Shown one piece after another: positions 34,140 through 49,100 of a stretch of 64,000 bases of DNA. The notes under the pieces are model-generated. The model did not search any database. It saw only the letters and a program-made list of their open reading frames with translations, and was not told where the DNA came from. The position numbers and the translations under genes were made by a program. The first letter of the stretch is position 1. Each line of letters opens with the position of its first letter. Source of the stretch: Maniola hyperantus (lineage: Eukaryota; Arthropoda; Insecta; Lepidoptera; Nymphalidae); assembly GCF_902806685.2 (NCBI RefSeq), contig NC_048546.1, forward strand, positions 2,108,001 to 2,172,000, in the 5' to 3' direction.

Positions 34140-37100
34140 CTGTAACAAGTAAAATTACATTAGTTTCACTGAAATGATTACAATAGTTACTCTTAATACT
34201 TTTTCTTGTAATATGGCTTTTATTACACCACTAGCTGATGCCCGCGACTTCGTTCGCGTGGAATTAGGTTTTTTTAAAAATCCCGTGGGAACTCTTTTAT
34301 TTTCCGGGATAAAAAGTAGCCTATGTCACTCTGCAGGTCTTTATCTATACCCATGCAAAAAATCACGTCAATCCGTTGCGACGTGATTGAAGGACAAACA
34401 AACACACTTTCGCATTTATAATAAGGGTACTGATTCTCACAGTATAAGGACACAGTAGTCCGACGTCCTTAAAATTAATGACGACGATAACCTTTCAATA
34501 TAGGTACCTAAACTACATAAGCCAGTTTGGACCGCTCTTTCGCCCCGCACATACCGCACGATTGCTGTCGTGGGGTGATTCTCTAACTCAGTGTCTATAG
34601 CCACAGAGCTCATTTTTTAATCCGTTGAAGGTTTTCTACGAAAAAATATTTTACTACCACCCAGTGAAGCAGCAATGTAGAACCAACCAACCTCGGTGGC
34701 TATCATTCTGTGTTAGCGAATCACCTAGCTGCTAGGTGATCACGACGGTTTCGTCGAATCTCTGCAATACCACACTTGGGGGCATTAAAATTTGCGCTTT
34801 GACTAAAATTATCCAATTTGCGCAATAAAATAGTTTTTTCCATTACAATACAGTTTCGATCTTTTCACGGCTCTGGATTAGACTTTTAAACCATGTCGGG
34901 AAATCCGCACGTTGCCCTTGGCTTGTGGCTATTTTGGCGATTTAGTCGCTAGATTTGACGACATTTCGAAGGAACGAACTGGTAGTCGCCCACGGCGTCG
35001 AACAGGCCGTCGTCGGCGGCGAGGTCGTTGTAGAGCGCCGCGGTGTCGGCGGTGTATACACTCACCCGAGCTTGTCCCTCATGAGGCGGTACACCTGGAA
35101 CTGGTAGTCGCCCACGGCGTCGAACAGGCCGTCGTCGGCGGCGAGGTCGTTGTAGAGCGCCGCGGTGTCGGCGGTGTATACACTCACCCGAGCTTGTCCC
35201 TCATGAGGCGGTACACCTGGAACTGGTAGTCGCCCACGGCGTCGAACAGGCCGTCGTCGGCGGCGAGGTCGTTGTAGAGCGCCGCGGTGTCGGCGGTGTA
35301 TACACTCACCCGAGCTTGTCCCTCATGAGGCGGTACACCTGGAACTGGTAGTCGCCCACGGCGTCGAACAGGCCGTCGTCGGCGGCGAGGTCGTTGTAGA
35401 GCGCCGCGGTGTCGGCGGTGTATACACTCACCCGAGCTTGTCCCTCATGAGGCGGTACACCTGGAACTGGTAGTCGCCCACGGCGTCGAACAGGCCGTCG
35501 TCGGCGGCGAGGTCGTTGTAGAGCGCCGCGGTGTCGGCGGTGTATACACTCACCCGAGCTTGTCCCTCATGAGGCGGTACACCTGGAACTGGTAGTCGCC
35601 CACGGCGTCGAACAGGCCGTCGTCGGCGGCGAGGTCGTTGTAGAGCGCCGCGGTGTCGGCGGTGTATACACTCACCCGAGCTTGTCCCTCATGAGGCGGT
35701 ACACCTGGAACTGGTAGTCGCCCACGGCGTCGAACAGGCCGTCGTCGGCGGCGAGGTCGTTGTAGAGAGCCGCGGTGTCGGCGGTGTATACACTCACCCG
35801 AGCTTGTCCCTCATGAGGCGGTACACCTGGAACTGGTAGTCGCCCACGGCGTCGAACAGGCCGTCGTCGGCGGCGAGGTCGTTGTAGAGCGCCGCGGTGT
35901 CGGCGGTGTATACACTCACCCGAGCTTGTCCCTCATGAGGCGGTACACCTGGAACTGGTAGTCGCCCACGGCGTCGAACAGGCCGTCGTCGGCGGCGAGG
36001 TCGTTGTAGAGCGCCGCGGTGTCGGCGGTGTATACACTCACCCGAGCTTGTCCCTCATGAGGCGGTACACCTGGAACTGGTAGTCGCCCACGGCGTCGAA
36101 CAGGCCGTCGTCGGCGGCGAGGTCGTTGTAGAGCGCCGCGGTGTCGGCGGTGTATACACTCACCCGAGCTTGTCCCTCATGAGGCGGTACACCTGGAACT
36201 GGTAGTCGCCCACGGCGTCGAACAGGCCGTCGTCGGCGGCGAGGTCGTTGTAGAGCGCCGCGGTGTCGGCGGTGTATACACTCACCCGAGCTTGTCCCTC
36301 ATGAGGCGGTACACCTGGAACTGGTAGTCGCCCACGGCGTCGAACAGGCCGTCGTCGGCGGCGAGGTCGTTGTAGAGCGCCGCGGTGTCGGCGGTGTATA
36401 CACTCACCCGAGCTTGTCCCTCATGAGGCGGTACACCTGGAACTGGTAGTCGCCCACGGCGTCGAACAGGCCGTCGTCGGCGGCGAGGTCGTTGTAGAGC
36501 GCCGCGGTGTCGGCGGTGTATACACTCACCCGAGCTTGTCCCTCATGAGGCGGTACACCTGGAACTGGTAGTCGCCCACGGCGTCGAACAGGCCGTCGTC
36601 GGCGGCGAGGTCGTTGTAGAGCGCCGCGGTGTCGGCGGTGTATACACTCACCCGAGCTTGTCCCTCATGAGGCGGTACACCTGGAACTGGTAGTCGCCCA
36701 CGGCGTCGAACAGGCCGTCGTCGGCGGCGAGGTCGTTGTAGAGCGCCGCGGTGTCGGCGGTGTATACACTCACCCGAGCTTGTCCCTCATGAGGCGGTAC
36801 ACCTGGAACTGGTAGTCGCCCACGGCGTCGAACAGGCCGTCGTCGGCGGCGAGGTCGTTGTAGAGCGCCGCGGTGTCGGCGGTGTATACACTCACCCGAG
36901 CTTGTCCCTCATGAGGCGGTACACCTGGAACTGGTAGTCGCCCACGGCGTCGAACAGGCCGTCGTCGGCGGCGAGGTCGTTGTAGAGAGCCGCGGTGTCG
37001 GCGGTGTATACACTCACCCGAGCTTGTCCCTCATGAGGCGGTACACCTGGAACTGGTAGTCGCCCACGGCGTCGAACAGGCCGTCGTCGGCGGCGAGGTC

Positions 37101-40100
37101 GTTGTAGAGCGCCGCGGTGTCGGCGGTGTATACACTCACCCGAGCTTGTCCCTCATGAGGCGGTACACCTGGAACTGGTAGTCGCCCACGGCGTCGAACA
37201 GGCCGTCGTCGGCGGCGAGGTCGTTGTAGAGAGCCGCGGTGTCGGCGGTGTATACACTCACCCGAGCTTGTCCCTCATGAGGCGGTACACCTGGAACTGG
37301 TAGTCGCCCACGGCGTCGAACAGGCCGTCGTCGGCGGCGAGGTCGTTGTAGAGCGCCGCGGTGTCGGACGGCAGACGTAACGACAGACGCGAGAGAGAGT
37401 AGTCGATGATGGTGGCCGCCACCCCGCGCCGGGCCACGCGGTGCGTGCGCCCGCGGAGCACGAACGTCGCGTACTGGAACAACAATTTTTTTTTTAAACA
37501 ACAGAAACAGCTACTTGATTTTCCGTAATAAAAAATAGTCATCTCCATCTCCAAGATATCTCTGTACTAAGTAGATGATGCTCTTGAACTTTGTCCTTGT
37601 AGACCTGAAAGTTGCCTATGTCCTTATGGCCTAAGAGCTAGAGCGTGTCAGACCTTCCTTATTTTATAAAAGCTGAAAGTTTCTCTGTATTTTGTCCCCA
37701 ACTTTTACCTCTATCTCCCAAAAACACCATGATCCAAACAAACATCCAAACAAAAGTTCCTCCCAGTGTCGAGGACAATACGCAGAGAAACTGATCTTTA
37801 TAAAATAAGGAAGGTCTACACGCGCTGTCTCTGTACCAAATTTGGACAACACACTTACGCAAATTTTATATCAGGATGGATAGTATGGATATTACCTTCT
37901 GATCAGTAGGTGCTATGAGCACGTTTCCCCAGTGAAGATCGCGATGCTCAAACTGGAACGCCTCCTCGGCTACTGCGAGACCGAATGCCACCTGCCAAAC
38001 AATTATATTATGAAAATAAAATACTACACTAAATAACACATAAATTGTGAGGGAATTTCACATAGTTAAATTAGGGTGGAAACACACAACCACGCGGCTT
38101 AAAAAATTCTTTGATAAGTACAATTTAATCGTGTAAGGTGTAAGTTCTCTTATATAAAAAGTACGATTTCAGTCCTTATTATAAAGGTGAATCGTACTTT
38201 TGACATGACAGTGACTGTGTCAGAGCTAAAATGGCGCGTGAGTTCTCATTTTGTACGGACTATACAAACAAGCGTGCTGTAATGTCGAGTCGGTCATATA
38301 TTACAAGTTATGTTATTGCCTTTAGATAGATATTTTAGTTGTCAATCTTCATTGATATAACTCTAGCTTTACCCAGTATTGAATTAACTCAAAAACTTAT
38401 CCCATTTCCGATTTATTTTAAAATGACCAAAACTATGGTATAAGAAAATGCCAAAATAGAGAAGACCAAAATTTTGAAGGTTAAAGAAATAAAACGAAAA
38501 ATACACACAAAATGACATAAAAATGTATAACGTGCCTCATAAACAAAAAACAAAACACACTCGAACACTGAAAGCAGGGCCGGACAGCCGCGAAGGATAA
38601 GTGAAAATCTAGTCAAGAGTTGCAACTTGACACTAGAAATCCACTTACCCTACGAAGCTGGCTACAAACTGTCAATCAATCATGCAGTCAATGTGCTGAA
38701 ATAAAAACAAATTAGAAACAAAAATAAGAAAAACAACAGAAAATCACGAAACTTAGAAAACATTGTGAAAACACACACAAAAAAAAAATAGAAAAAAAAA
38801 TATTGGCATTTTAGGCTAAAAAAAGCTACACGGCAAGCTCACTTCATTTCATTTGATATTTATTAGAAAAATTTACAATGATTACAATCGTCATTTTTGT
38901 CCAAAAAAATCCGATCCGGTCGAATTGAGCCATTCGGTTTTGTCATTAGAAACTGGATCTGTAGTCCAGTAAAAAGCGTTTTTCAATACACATATATTTC
39001 AATAGCAGTCTTCACGTGGCTTCCTGCGTGCAGTTTTTTGCTGGACACTGTTTTTTGCGGGCTAGTGGAGTGGTGGCAGCCCCCGCCCCGCGCCCGCCAC
39101 GATGCATCAGGATGCAACCGTGTTCACACGGCAGTCCAGTTTTGCGGGACCAGCTTTTTACTGGATCCTGCAAAACTGAACTGTGAATATAGCGTCCAGT
39201 TTTGCAGGATACAGTAAAAAGGCGATCCTCCAAATCTAGACTGCCGTGTGAAAGGAGTGTCACTCATACCTATATGAGTGTCGGTTTCAACGACAGAGAG
39301 AATGGTCTACAAAACCGCTGTATCTTTCTAAAGGTTGATGTACATTATTTTCTGCCGCGTACTGTACTTATGGTTTTAGCGCCTACATACCTGGTTAAAG
39401 AGCGCGTAAGCTTGCTCAGCGTTGTGAAACTGGTAGCTCTCCAGATCCTGGCCTGCGTTGGATAGCTCCAGCACCATGAACTGCTGATCCACGGGCAGTA
39501 TGGCCGGGTTGTCGTTCTCCGAGCCTTTGCACTCGTCATACAACTCCCACAAATCCAGCAAGCGGGACGGGTAGCTACCGTAGACACAGCGTACTGCTAG
39601 AACCTGGAATTAAGGAAAAATTTACTATGTATTATCACATGCCGAATTCTCAAAAAACTCAAACAGCAGTATGAGATTTATAATTTTTTTTATGATAGTG
39701 TTTTACCTTCAATTAAATTACTACTTAGGGTTCCGTATCGTAAAGGAAAAAGGACACCCTTATAGGATCACTTCGTTGCCTGTGTGTCTGTCGCGTCTGT
39801 CAAGAAAACCTATAACCTTTCAAAAAAATTAAAACCATTAAAGTCCTATACTGTTCGTTGGTCCGTAGTAACCTAGAATATGCCTGTCAAATATGGAACA
39901 CTGGTTATCAAGTTTATATCAACAAAATTGAAAATATTCAACGTAAATTTATTCGGTTTTTAAAATATAAATTTCACCTTCCTAAAACTTCTTATGAAAA
40001 AGCCTGTTCTGATTTACATCTTGTGCCTCTTCATATTCGTAGAAACAGCTGATATTTGTTTCCTACTTAACATAGCGAGGGGGTCAATAGATTGCCCTGA

Positions 40101-43100
40101 ATTACTTATGAAGCATAAATTATTTGTACCCTCACGTGTATGTGTGTACGTGCATCCAGACAAAAAAAAATTCGTCTAGAACTATCATCAGATCAAATTC
40201 CTTCATTGCTCGCGCTTCTCGCAATTTAAACTCAATTTATGACGAATCCAGCATAGACTTATTTTATGGCAATGTGAATAGCGTGCGCCAAAGTTTAATA
40301 AATTTATTTGCTAGCATAACGTAATAATTATATCTAGTTATAGTCTGTCAATGGGGCCGATTCTCTAGTACACAATCTCTAAACTAAACTAAATTAACAG
40401 GTCTAAATCTAGTGCTTTCCTTTTCCGCAAGCAACATTATGAAAGGGATAGCAATAGATTTAGACGTGATATTTTAGTTTAGTTTAGAGATTGTGTACAA
40501 AGGAATTAGCCACAATGTGGTTAATTCCTTTGTACACAATCTCTAAACTAAACTAAAATATCACGTCTAAATCTATTGCTATCCCTTTCATAATGTTGCT
40601 TGCGGAAAAGGAAAGCACTAGATTTAGACCTGTTAATTTAGTTTAGTTTAGAGATTGTGTACTAGAGAATCGGCCCCATTGTGGCTAATTCCTTTGTACA
40701 CAATCACTAAACTAAAATATCACATCTAAATCTATTGCTATCCCTTTCATAATGTTGCTTGCGGAAAAGGAAAGCACTAGATTTAGACCTGTTAATTTAG
40801 TTTAGTTTAGCGATTGTGTACTAGAGAATCGGCCCCACTGTGTTCATTTTACTTTTAATTTAGTTTCTAATTGCGAGAACCTTTTATTAGCTTGTAGTTA
40901 CTTAAGTTTAAGATTATAATAGATTAATGTAAGCTGTTGGTTCTCCTAATAAAATAAATCAAGATTTTACATTTAACAATAATATATTTATTTATCTAAG
41001 CAGTCATTCACATCTAAAGAGACAACACCCCCAGACAGCCAGACTGTCTACGACGCAAAGTGACTTCAATTATTTACTTGTTTATTTATTTGTTCTTATC
41101 TTTACTTGTGTTAGTATTAGCTTTGTATATTTATCAATTGTCTCGCTGAATATTGATTTAAAATCTCACTTTGCTTTCAACAAAAAGATATAACAATGTA
41201 TCAATCACGGTAATAATTATAATTCATCATCATCATCATCAACCGATAGACGTCCACTTCTGGACATAAACTATCTCTTGTAGGGACTTTCACACGCCAC
41301 GATCTTGCTCCTCCTGAATCCAGCGGCTCCCTGCGACTAGTCTGATGTCTGTCCATCTAGTGGGGGGTCTTCCAACGCTGCGTCTGCGTGCGAGGTCGCC
41401 ATTCCAGCACCTTGAGACCCCAACGTCTATCGGTTTTACGAACTTGTGCCCTGCCATTGCCACTTCAGCTTCGCAGCCCGTTGAGCTATGTCGGTTACTC
41501 TAGTTCTCCTACAGATCTCATTTCATAGGCTACTTTTTATCCCGGAAAATCAAAGAGTTCCCATGACATTTTTAAAAACCTAATTCCACGTGGACGAGGT
41601 CGCGGGTATCAGCTAGTATGTATAAAAGGAAATTAATTAATAAGTACAAAAAATCCAATGCTAAATGCTAATATCATTCGTAAGCCTATAATATAATAGT
41701 AATAGAGATTAGGCAGAACAAAAGATAACAAAATAACACGTTTTATATGACTCATAAGTCATACTAATTCCTGTATCGCACGTTTATATGCGTCATCGAT
41801 GCTATGGTATAGGAAATATCGTAATATACGTTGAAACGAATACGTAGGTGATATGCATATTATTTTATTACCATGTATTATGTATATGTTAACTGTGCCT
41901 TAAGCAACATATTTACAACTAGCTTATGCTTGCGACTTCGTCCGCGTGGTAGTCCAGTACAAATTTCAAACCCCTATTTCACTCTCTTAGGGGTTGAATT
42001 TTCAAAAATCCTTTCTTAGCGGATGCCTACGTCATAATAGCTATCTGCATGCCGAATTTCAGCCCGATCCATCCAGTAGTTTGAGCTGTGCGTTGGTAGA
42101 TCAGTCAGTCACCTTTTCCTTTTATATATTTAGATTGTATGCCCCAGCAATATGTAAGTACAATCGTACAGATTTTATTTGGATTCGACACCACATATTG
42201 TACATCAATGGTATTTCACACAAGTGGCAACAACAACTGTACAAAGTTTCACTTAATCGGATGAACGATGCGCCAAGATATAGAAGACGAAAACACAAAA
42301 GAAAACTTTCTATATCAGTGAATGGCTGCATACATAAAAGACATTTTTTAAACTGACATATTAGTTTAAGGCGATATGCGTCCCAAATGCGGTGTTCAGA
42401 CACATTTCGGATGTTCAAAGAATGAAGTCTTGGCCTCAAAAACTAAACATTTGTTTATTTATTTTTAATATTATAAAAATTAATAATATTCTTTAGTGAA
42501 TTACGTGAGCCAAAACACGATTGGCACAATTTGGGTCGATACAAAAAATCGCGAAGTTACGCCAAAATACGCATGTTTTACACGACTATTAGGAGAAAAA
42601 CCAGTTTTATTCGATTGATATAAAACCAATTTCAATAAAATTTCGTATTTACGTTCAACGTTTAACAAACTAAGGGATTACGGGATTATTTTATGGTAAC
42701 AGAGCATATAGAATTTTAAATACAAATATTTATAAAAAGCGCGCATAAAATTTGCGCTCGGGCGGCCCATAGACTACCACTCCCGGTCGCCCGCAATTCG
42801 TCTACTGAACAACCAAATGATTCATATTATGGAATTTATTTTGAATTTAGTACATACATATAAAAATCCATTAAAAGTACAAGCTTGTCATTAACTATTG
42901 ATCAGTTACTATATTGTATGTTTTTGATAACAAAAATGGGTCACACCAATCGCACCTTATCTGTAGACTCCAATATTGCAAGCTTCAATTTATTGCGATG
43001 AGATAAAAACCATCTTTTTATAACAATAATTAATTTTTAATACCTATAATAATTATATTCTTCCTTATAATAATTTATATTATATCCTTCTCAGACCTGG

Positions 43101-46100
43101 GCGCGTTTGGAACCCGTTTGAAAATTGTGAAATGTGAAAAATCTTACAAATCCAACAACCGACCATCAAAAAGGGTAATTTATTACCTTTTTTGAATAAA
43201 ATATTTGACTTTGAATTTAAAACAACTTTATTGTTAACAAAATTACAGAGAGTAAGAATACAGGATAGTAGGTTATTAATATTAATTTTTTACTGTAAAC
43301 TATTTAAAAAACGCTTCAAGAGGAAGGCGTTATGTTATGTACAATGATACCTACCTTAAACCAAATTATTGGACCAACAGGTCAAAAGCATATAAATTGA
43401 AAGTGACATCGAGGGTTGCGTAATTTGGTAATTTTTACCGTCCTACTTTCTAAGTGTCGCGTTGCTCGTAGTGAGTAATTATTATAAAAAGTATATCTTT
43501 TGGTCGAGAGTTTATTGTGTTGAATTAAAATAGCCTTTTGTATTAAATAACCGAATAATTTGGACCCCCGCTCGATGGCGGTACAATGACACTATTGGCT
43601 ACAATGCATTGTTGCAACTATAATATGTTGTTGGTTGTAATAATGATGAATGCAAGAATCGACCTCAGAAATATTACCCCACTACATGATGACTACAACT
43701 TTGTCCTTTGTTCGCGTGACAATTCAAAAAAAAACAAAAGTTTTTTAAAAATCCCTACTCTTTTATTTTCTGTGATAAAAATTAGCGTGTTAATTCAGGA
43801 TTTAAGCTATCTCCATTCTAAATTTCAGCCAAATCGGTTCAGTCGTAGCGTGAAGTAGTAACATAAATAAGATTTCTTGTATGCAAAAGTATCTAAGAAA
43901 GGATTTTCGAAATTATACCCAAGCGAAGCCGTGGTGCTTAGTGAATATAATTATTACGTAAATATATAGATAACAGTAACTTCCCAAATAGATATCAAAT
44001 TATTGGAAAGATAACAGAAAATACGCGAAATTTTCCTTCGAATTATAATGTAAGCTAGCTAGCTAGCTAGCTTATTGTCGCGACTTCGTCATCGTGGACT
44101 ACATAAATTTCAAAACCCTATTTCACCTCCTTAGGGGTTGAATTTTTAAAAATCCTTTCTTAGCGGATGCCTATGTCATAATAACTATTCTGCATGCCAA
44201 ATTTCAGCCCGATCCGTCCAGTAGTTTAAGCTGTGCGTTGATAGATCAGTCAGTCAGTCGCTTTTTCCTTTTATATGTATATTTTAGATTATTACACGGA
44301 CAATGAACAGACTTAGAATTGTATGATTCACTAATTTGAAGGAATTTTAACGACATGGTTGCATACATGCAAAACAGGTTTTTATCTTTTTAATATTTAA
44401 TAAGCATTGCTTATTTAATCTAATCGTAACATCTTCTACACAACACTTTTGCACTTAAATTAAGTTTGTTTTATTTCTTGTATTAAATGGCTCAAACTAT
44501 CAGCTACAAATACAGACGGATTGACGGACAGACCGCGGAGGCTTAGTAATAGGGTCCCGTTGGCACCCTTCGGGTACGGATCTCTAAAATCTATGCAGAC
44601 AAGTAGGTACATGTTTCGAATATAAACGAAAATTTATTTATAAGGAAATACTCTTACTGCAATTATTATGAAGGGATGACTTTGTTTGTCCATGAGGAAG
44701 AAGAATACGAAAATTACATTCAAATTCTATTCAGTTGCCAACATCAATGATTTCTTGGCAGAGTATCTACATTTGCTGTACATCCTCAAATGACGATTCA
44801 ATGAAATTCCGTCAGGAATTCCTAATGACATAAATACAATAGCAGGAAATTGACTATCAAAAGTCTACTACTTAGCACAAATAACATGTAAATCCTGCAA
44901 AAATATGGCTTAGCAAATATTATAAGTACTAGTTGATGTCCGCTAGGTTTTTGAAAAACCCGTGGGAACTCTTTAATTTTCCGGAATAAAAAGTAGCTTA
45001 TTGACATAGCTTGTCTCCTGGTCTTTGACTATACCCTTGCAAAAAATCATGTCGATCCGTTGCTTCGTCGTGATTTAAGGACAAACCAACAAACACACTT
45101 TCGCATTTATAATAGGGGTAGTGATAACGCATAACTGAGTAGATTCCTGCGGTAGTGGAACTGTGCGGGAGGATGTGATAATGTGACGACTGACACGAGT
45201 GATTAGTCAACTTGTGACGACAATACGGTATTTTACATCAAGTGAGAAAAAATCTAAAAATGTGTATACAAGATAGTATTAGCAATAAGCAATTATTTCC
45301 GAGCGAGAGAGATGAAAATAAAATTATTACGTTTTCCCTGCAAAGAGTGAAAGAGGTATCGCTCCTGCCTGAATTTTTTCTGCAAAAACTTTACTTTTGT
45401 GTTGATAGAAGTTATTATGAAAAAAAATATTCTTTTTTAATTAATGTTGTTGTGGCTTGGACTGTTGACAAATTAGAAACTATAAAACAGGAGGCTCAAA
45501 GTTATAGGACTCTAGGTTTTGATTTGAAGCAAACCACTAGTTAATTTAAGACTTACCTCATTGAAAACATCCGTAGCATTCTCTACAGAATGTAAATCCA
45601 AAGTTTCAACAGCCTGCCCTTCATCTAAATGTTTTTCAATCTCTATTATAGGAGCGCGTAGGGCGCTCAATTCCCTGAAACAAATGAAAAAAATATTGAT
45701 CTTTAATATAAAAATTAATTAATTGAATTATTATACTAATTTAAAATGGATACTATATGTATGCCGTTTCATTGAGACGGCTCATGAGATAGGGTATAAG
45801 TTCCGCAAATTGTCCATGTCTCATTAACATCAAAATGACGTCATTTTGACGTATATTTAAGTAAAAATATACCGTCAGCTCGAAACTTCAATCTAGTGCT
45901 GACGGCAAATGGCGGCCACGCGCATTAGCATTTTGCGGGACTTATACAGCTAGTCGATTGCGGAAAAACAATATCAAACATTATGACAGTGGCAATTGTT
46001 GTGATTGGCTGAATTTATGGTATTATTGTTGTAACAATGCTTTGTAGACAATAAGTGAGCGAGTATGGGGCATAGAGTAGCATCCGCTAAGAGAGGATTT

Positions 46101-49100
46101 TTAAAAATTCAACCCCTAAGTGGGTGAAATAGGGGTTTCAACTTTACGTAGTCCACGTGTACTACTACTACTACTACTACTACTAGCTCTTCTTCTTCTT
46201 CTTCGCTCTGGGCTGGTTTCCGCACTTAAACGTTTCCGTCTATTGTGCGTGCATTGCCCCTACTACTAGGTTATGCTAGTATAATAATATGGTGGAACTA
46301 AGTTTAAAAAAGTTCTCTGTTTCACCTATACAGTTTCTTAAATTAAATTAAAAAAAAAGAAAAATATATAAGTTTTATAACGATAAAAGTGTTTCACTAA
46401 TCTTAACATGTGAGTGAGGCTAATCATAACATTACGAAAGCTTTCTTTGTACGATCAACAACAGATAAACTGTTGTTATAGGCAGACACAGATAAGAAAT
46501 GAACGAGCAATAAACTTCTCAAGCAATAGGTATTATGAAATGTAATGTCATTATTTGCCCAAATGTTTCTAAACGATAATATAATGATACAATTTTAAAT
46601 TAAACACAATTATTATATTACATTTTATTAAAACATGTGTAAGATTGCAATGAAGTCAATAACCCCTGAATTTGCTACTTTATTTATTTAATTTGCTACT
46701 CGCTACTACATTGTCAGTAACCTCACCTCACAACAAAGATCACTTTAACCCCGACGACTGGTTTCATTAGAAAGGCAATAATTCGAAGATGGTTTTTAGA
46801 CCACTAAAACTATACATAGTTCGTACAACCGATAGACGTTGGGGTCCCAAGGTGCTAGAATGGCGACCTCACACCGGAAGACGCAGTGTATGAAGTGTTG
46901 TGTGTGGACGGACGACATGAGACCAGTCGCAGGGAGCGGCTGGATCCAGGCGGCCCAAGACCGTGGCGTGTGGAAGTCCCTACAAGAGACCTATGTCCAG
47001 CAGTGGACGTCTATTGGTTGATGATGATGATGAAAACTATACATTAACCCATTCTTTTTTTAGCATCACTATGCTAAAGTGGTAGTGCCACTGCACACGC
47101 CTGGTAGTACTGTTTAAAAATACTCACATAGCAATCACAATTTCCGATATGACCTCGTGGTAGTCCTTCTGGTTCTCCCCATTGACTTTGGTGTGTCCCG
47201 CGATGGGCACGATCTTCAGCACGCGCGCTCGCCCGTCGCCCGCGCGCCACAGGAACACCTCCCCGTACACGCCTTCGCCGATCTTGCGACAGTTCTTCAG
47301 AACCCTTTACAGGAGAGAAGGTTTTAGGATCACAGTGATACTTACGATGAGATCTATAGAGCGTACTCTGACTTTGCTTAGACTTAAGACAGAGTTCAAA
47401 CGAGACAGATGTATATCTCTCACATAAATCTGTCTTGTTTTAACTCAAACTTAAGTCTGAGCAAAGTCAACGGTTTAGGATCAAAGTGAGACATACTTGT
47501 TTACTCTGCGTAGTACACTCGGGCATGAGATCTATAGAGTGCACTTTGACTTTGCTCAGACTTAAGATTGAGTTAAAACTAGACAGATTTATGTGAGTGA
47601 TATACAACTGTCATTTTAACTCTGACTTAGATAGATTCTGATAGATTTGACCCCAAACCACGGTACTCACTAGCCGTGTAGCATGTAACGTATCTGATAC
47701 TGTATCAACCTGCAAGCGGCACGGCTCGTCTACTGTCACCGCGTATCCAGCTACGAGCTACGTGTTGCCGTCCACGCGCACACTGCGAGCCGCCTTAACT
47801 AACTTAACAGAGCTTCGTACAACAGACTATAAAACTATGAACACAAATGTGGTTTGGTATTCCAGAACTCCTTGTAATAACACAGAGCAGAAGTGGGATG
47901 GCAGCGGAGTAATGATAACATACAATATGCATTCATTTATAATATGATGCCACCCTGTCATGCCCTGCTGTCGTTCAGGATGGCATCTTATAAATGAACT
48001 AGCTTGTTCCCGCGACTTCGTCCGCGTGGACTATACAAATTTCAAACTTCTATTTTACACCCTTCGTTATTGTCGAATAGTTGCCAAATCACTACTAATA
48101 TAAAAATGCGAAAGTATGTCTGTCTGTCTGTCAGCTTTTCAAGGCCCATCAATTCAAACGATTTTAACGAAACTTGGTACAGAGATAGCTTGATTCCCGA
48201 GGAAGGACATAGTGTACTTTTTATCCCGGAAAATCAAAGACTTCCCACAGGATATTTAAAAGCCTAAATCCACACAGATGAAGTCTTGGGCATCATCTAG
48301 TAATTCATATAAACCATTCCTCTGCCATAATATTTCAACTAAAAATGTAGAGAATAGTTAGCACTAATTCACAAGATTTCATGACAATTATTGTGGCTAA
48401 TTATAATAATGTTTAAAGTTGTTCACTCCAAATTACCCTATAATGTGTATAAAATGAGATCTCTGTATGTCTCAACTGTCATGTCAAAATTACGATTTTA
48501 GTCCTTATTTTAAAGGCGAACCATACTTTGACATGATAGTCGACACAGAGTTGAAATGGCGAGTGAGATCTCATTTTGTACGGACAATACCTGTTTCAAT
48601 CTATAGTCTACTCAATATTGTTTTGGAAACAGCTACATTGCAATTTTTAAATAGCTTGAATCTCAAGTAACCTCCGTCCACAGCAGGCCAAGGATATTGT
48701 TACTCATTAATTATAATGATTACTTAAGGTAGCCATGTAAATAATAGGCTATTACTTAATGTATGACACACATTTCAACATTATTTCAAAGAAATAATTA
48801 GTTAAATGTCTAATTAGGGCTCACAGTAGTGAGCGCTGTGGTATTAGAAGCGGAAGGTTCTGGGTTCAATTCATGGCAGGAGTAATTTGAAGATGTATAA
48901 TTTCTAAACCTACTCTGGTCTGGTTTTGTAATGTATGTGAGCTATAGTCTCACTCTTGTGCACACAGCGCATAAAGTATTAAGTAGGAGCAAGGCAAACA
49001 AGCTTGTACACACTTGGCTGAGAGGCAGCACGTGAGGTGTGCACAGTAGTGAGCCGATATTCTAGATTGAGTGTGCAAACAGTACAGGTTTGTTGGCCGT

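Noticed and set aside
34912..35229. + strand open frame rich in Arg/Gly over the 122-bp array
   Set aside because: Antisense reading of haspin exon copies; no independent support.
34975..37370. CRISPR-like array (regular repeats)
   Set aside because: Units are contiguous with no unique spacers, derive from a kinase exon, and the genome is an animal's.
37136..37501. - strand frame joining two units of the 122-bp array
   Set aside because: It passes through the exon 11 acceptor and the first copy in the wrong frame; haspin phase defines the true exon.
42121..42439. Open frames on both strands after the SINE at 41922
   Set aside because: No recognised family, no splice signals, both strands equally open.
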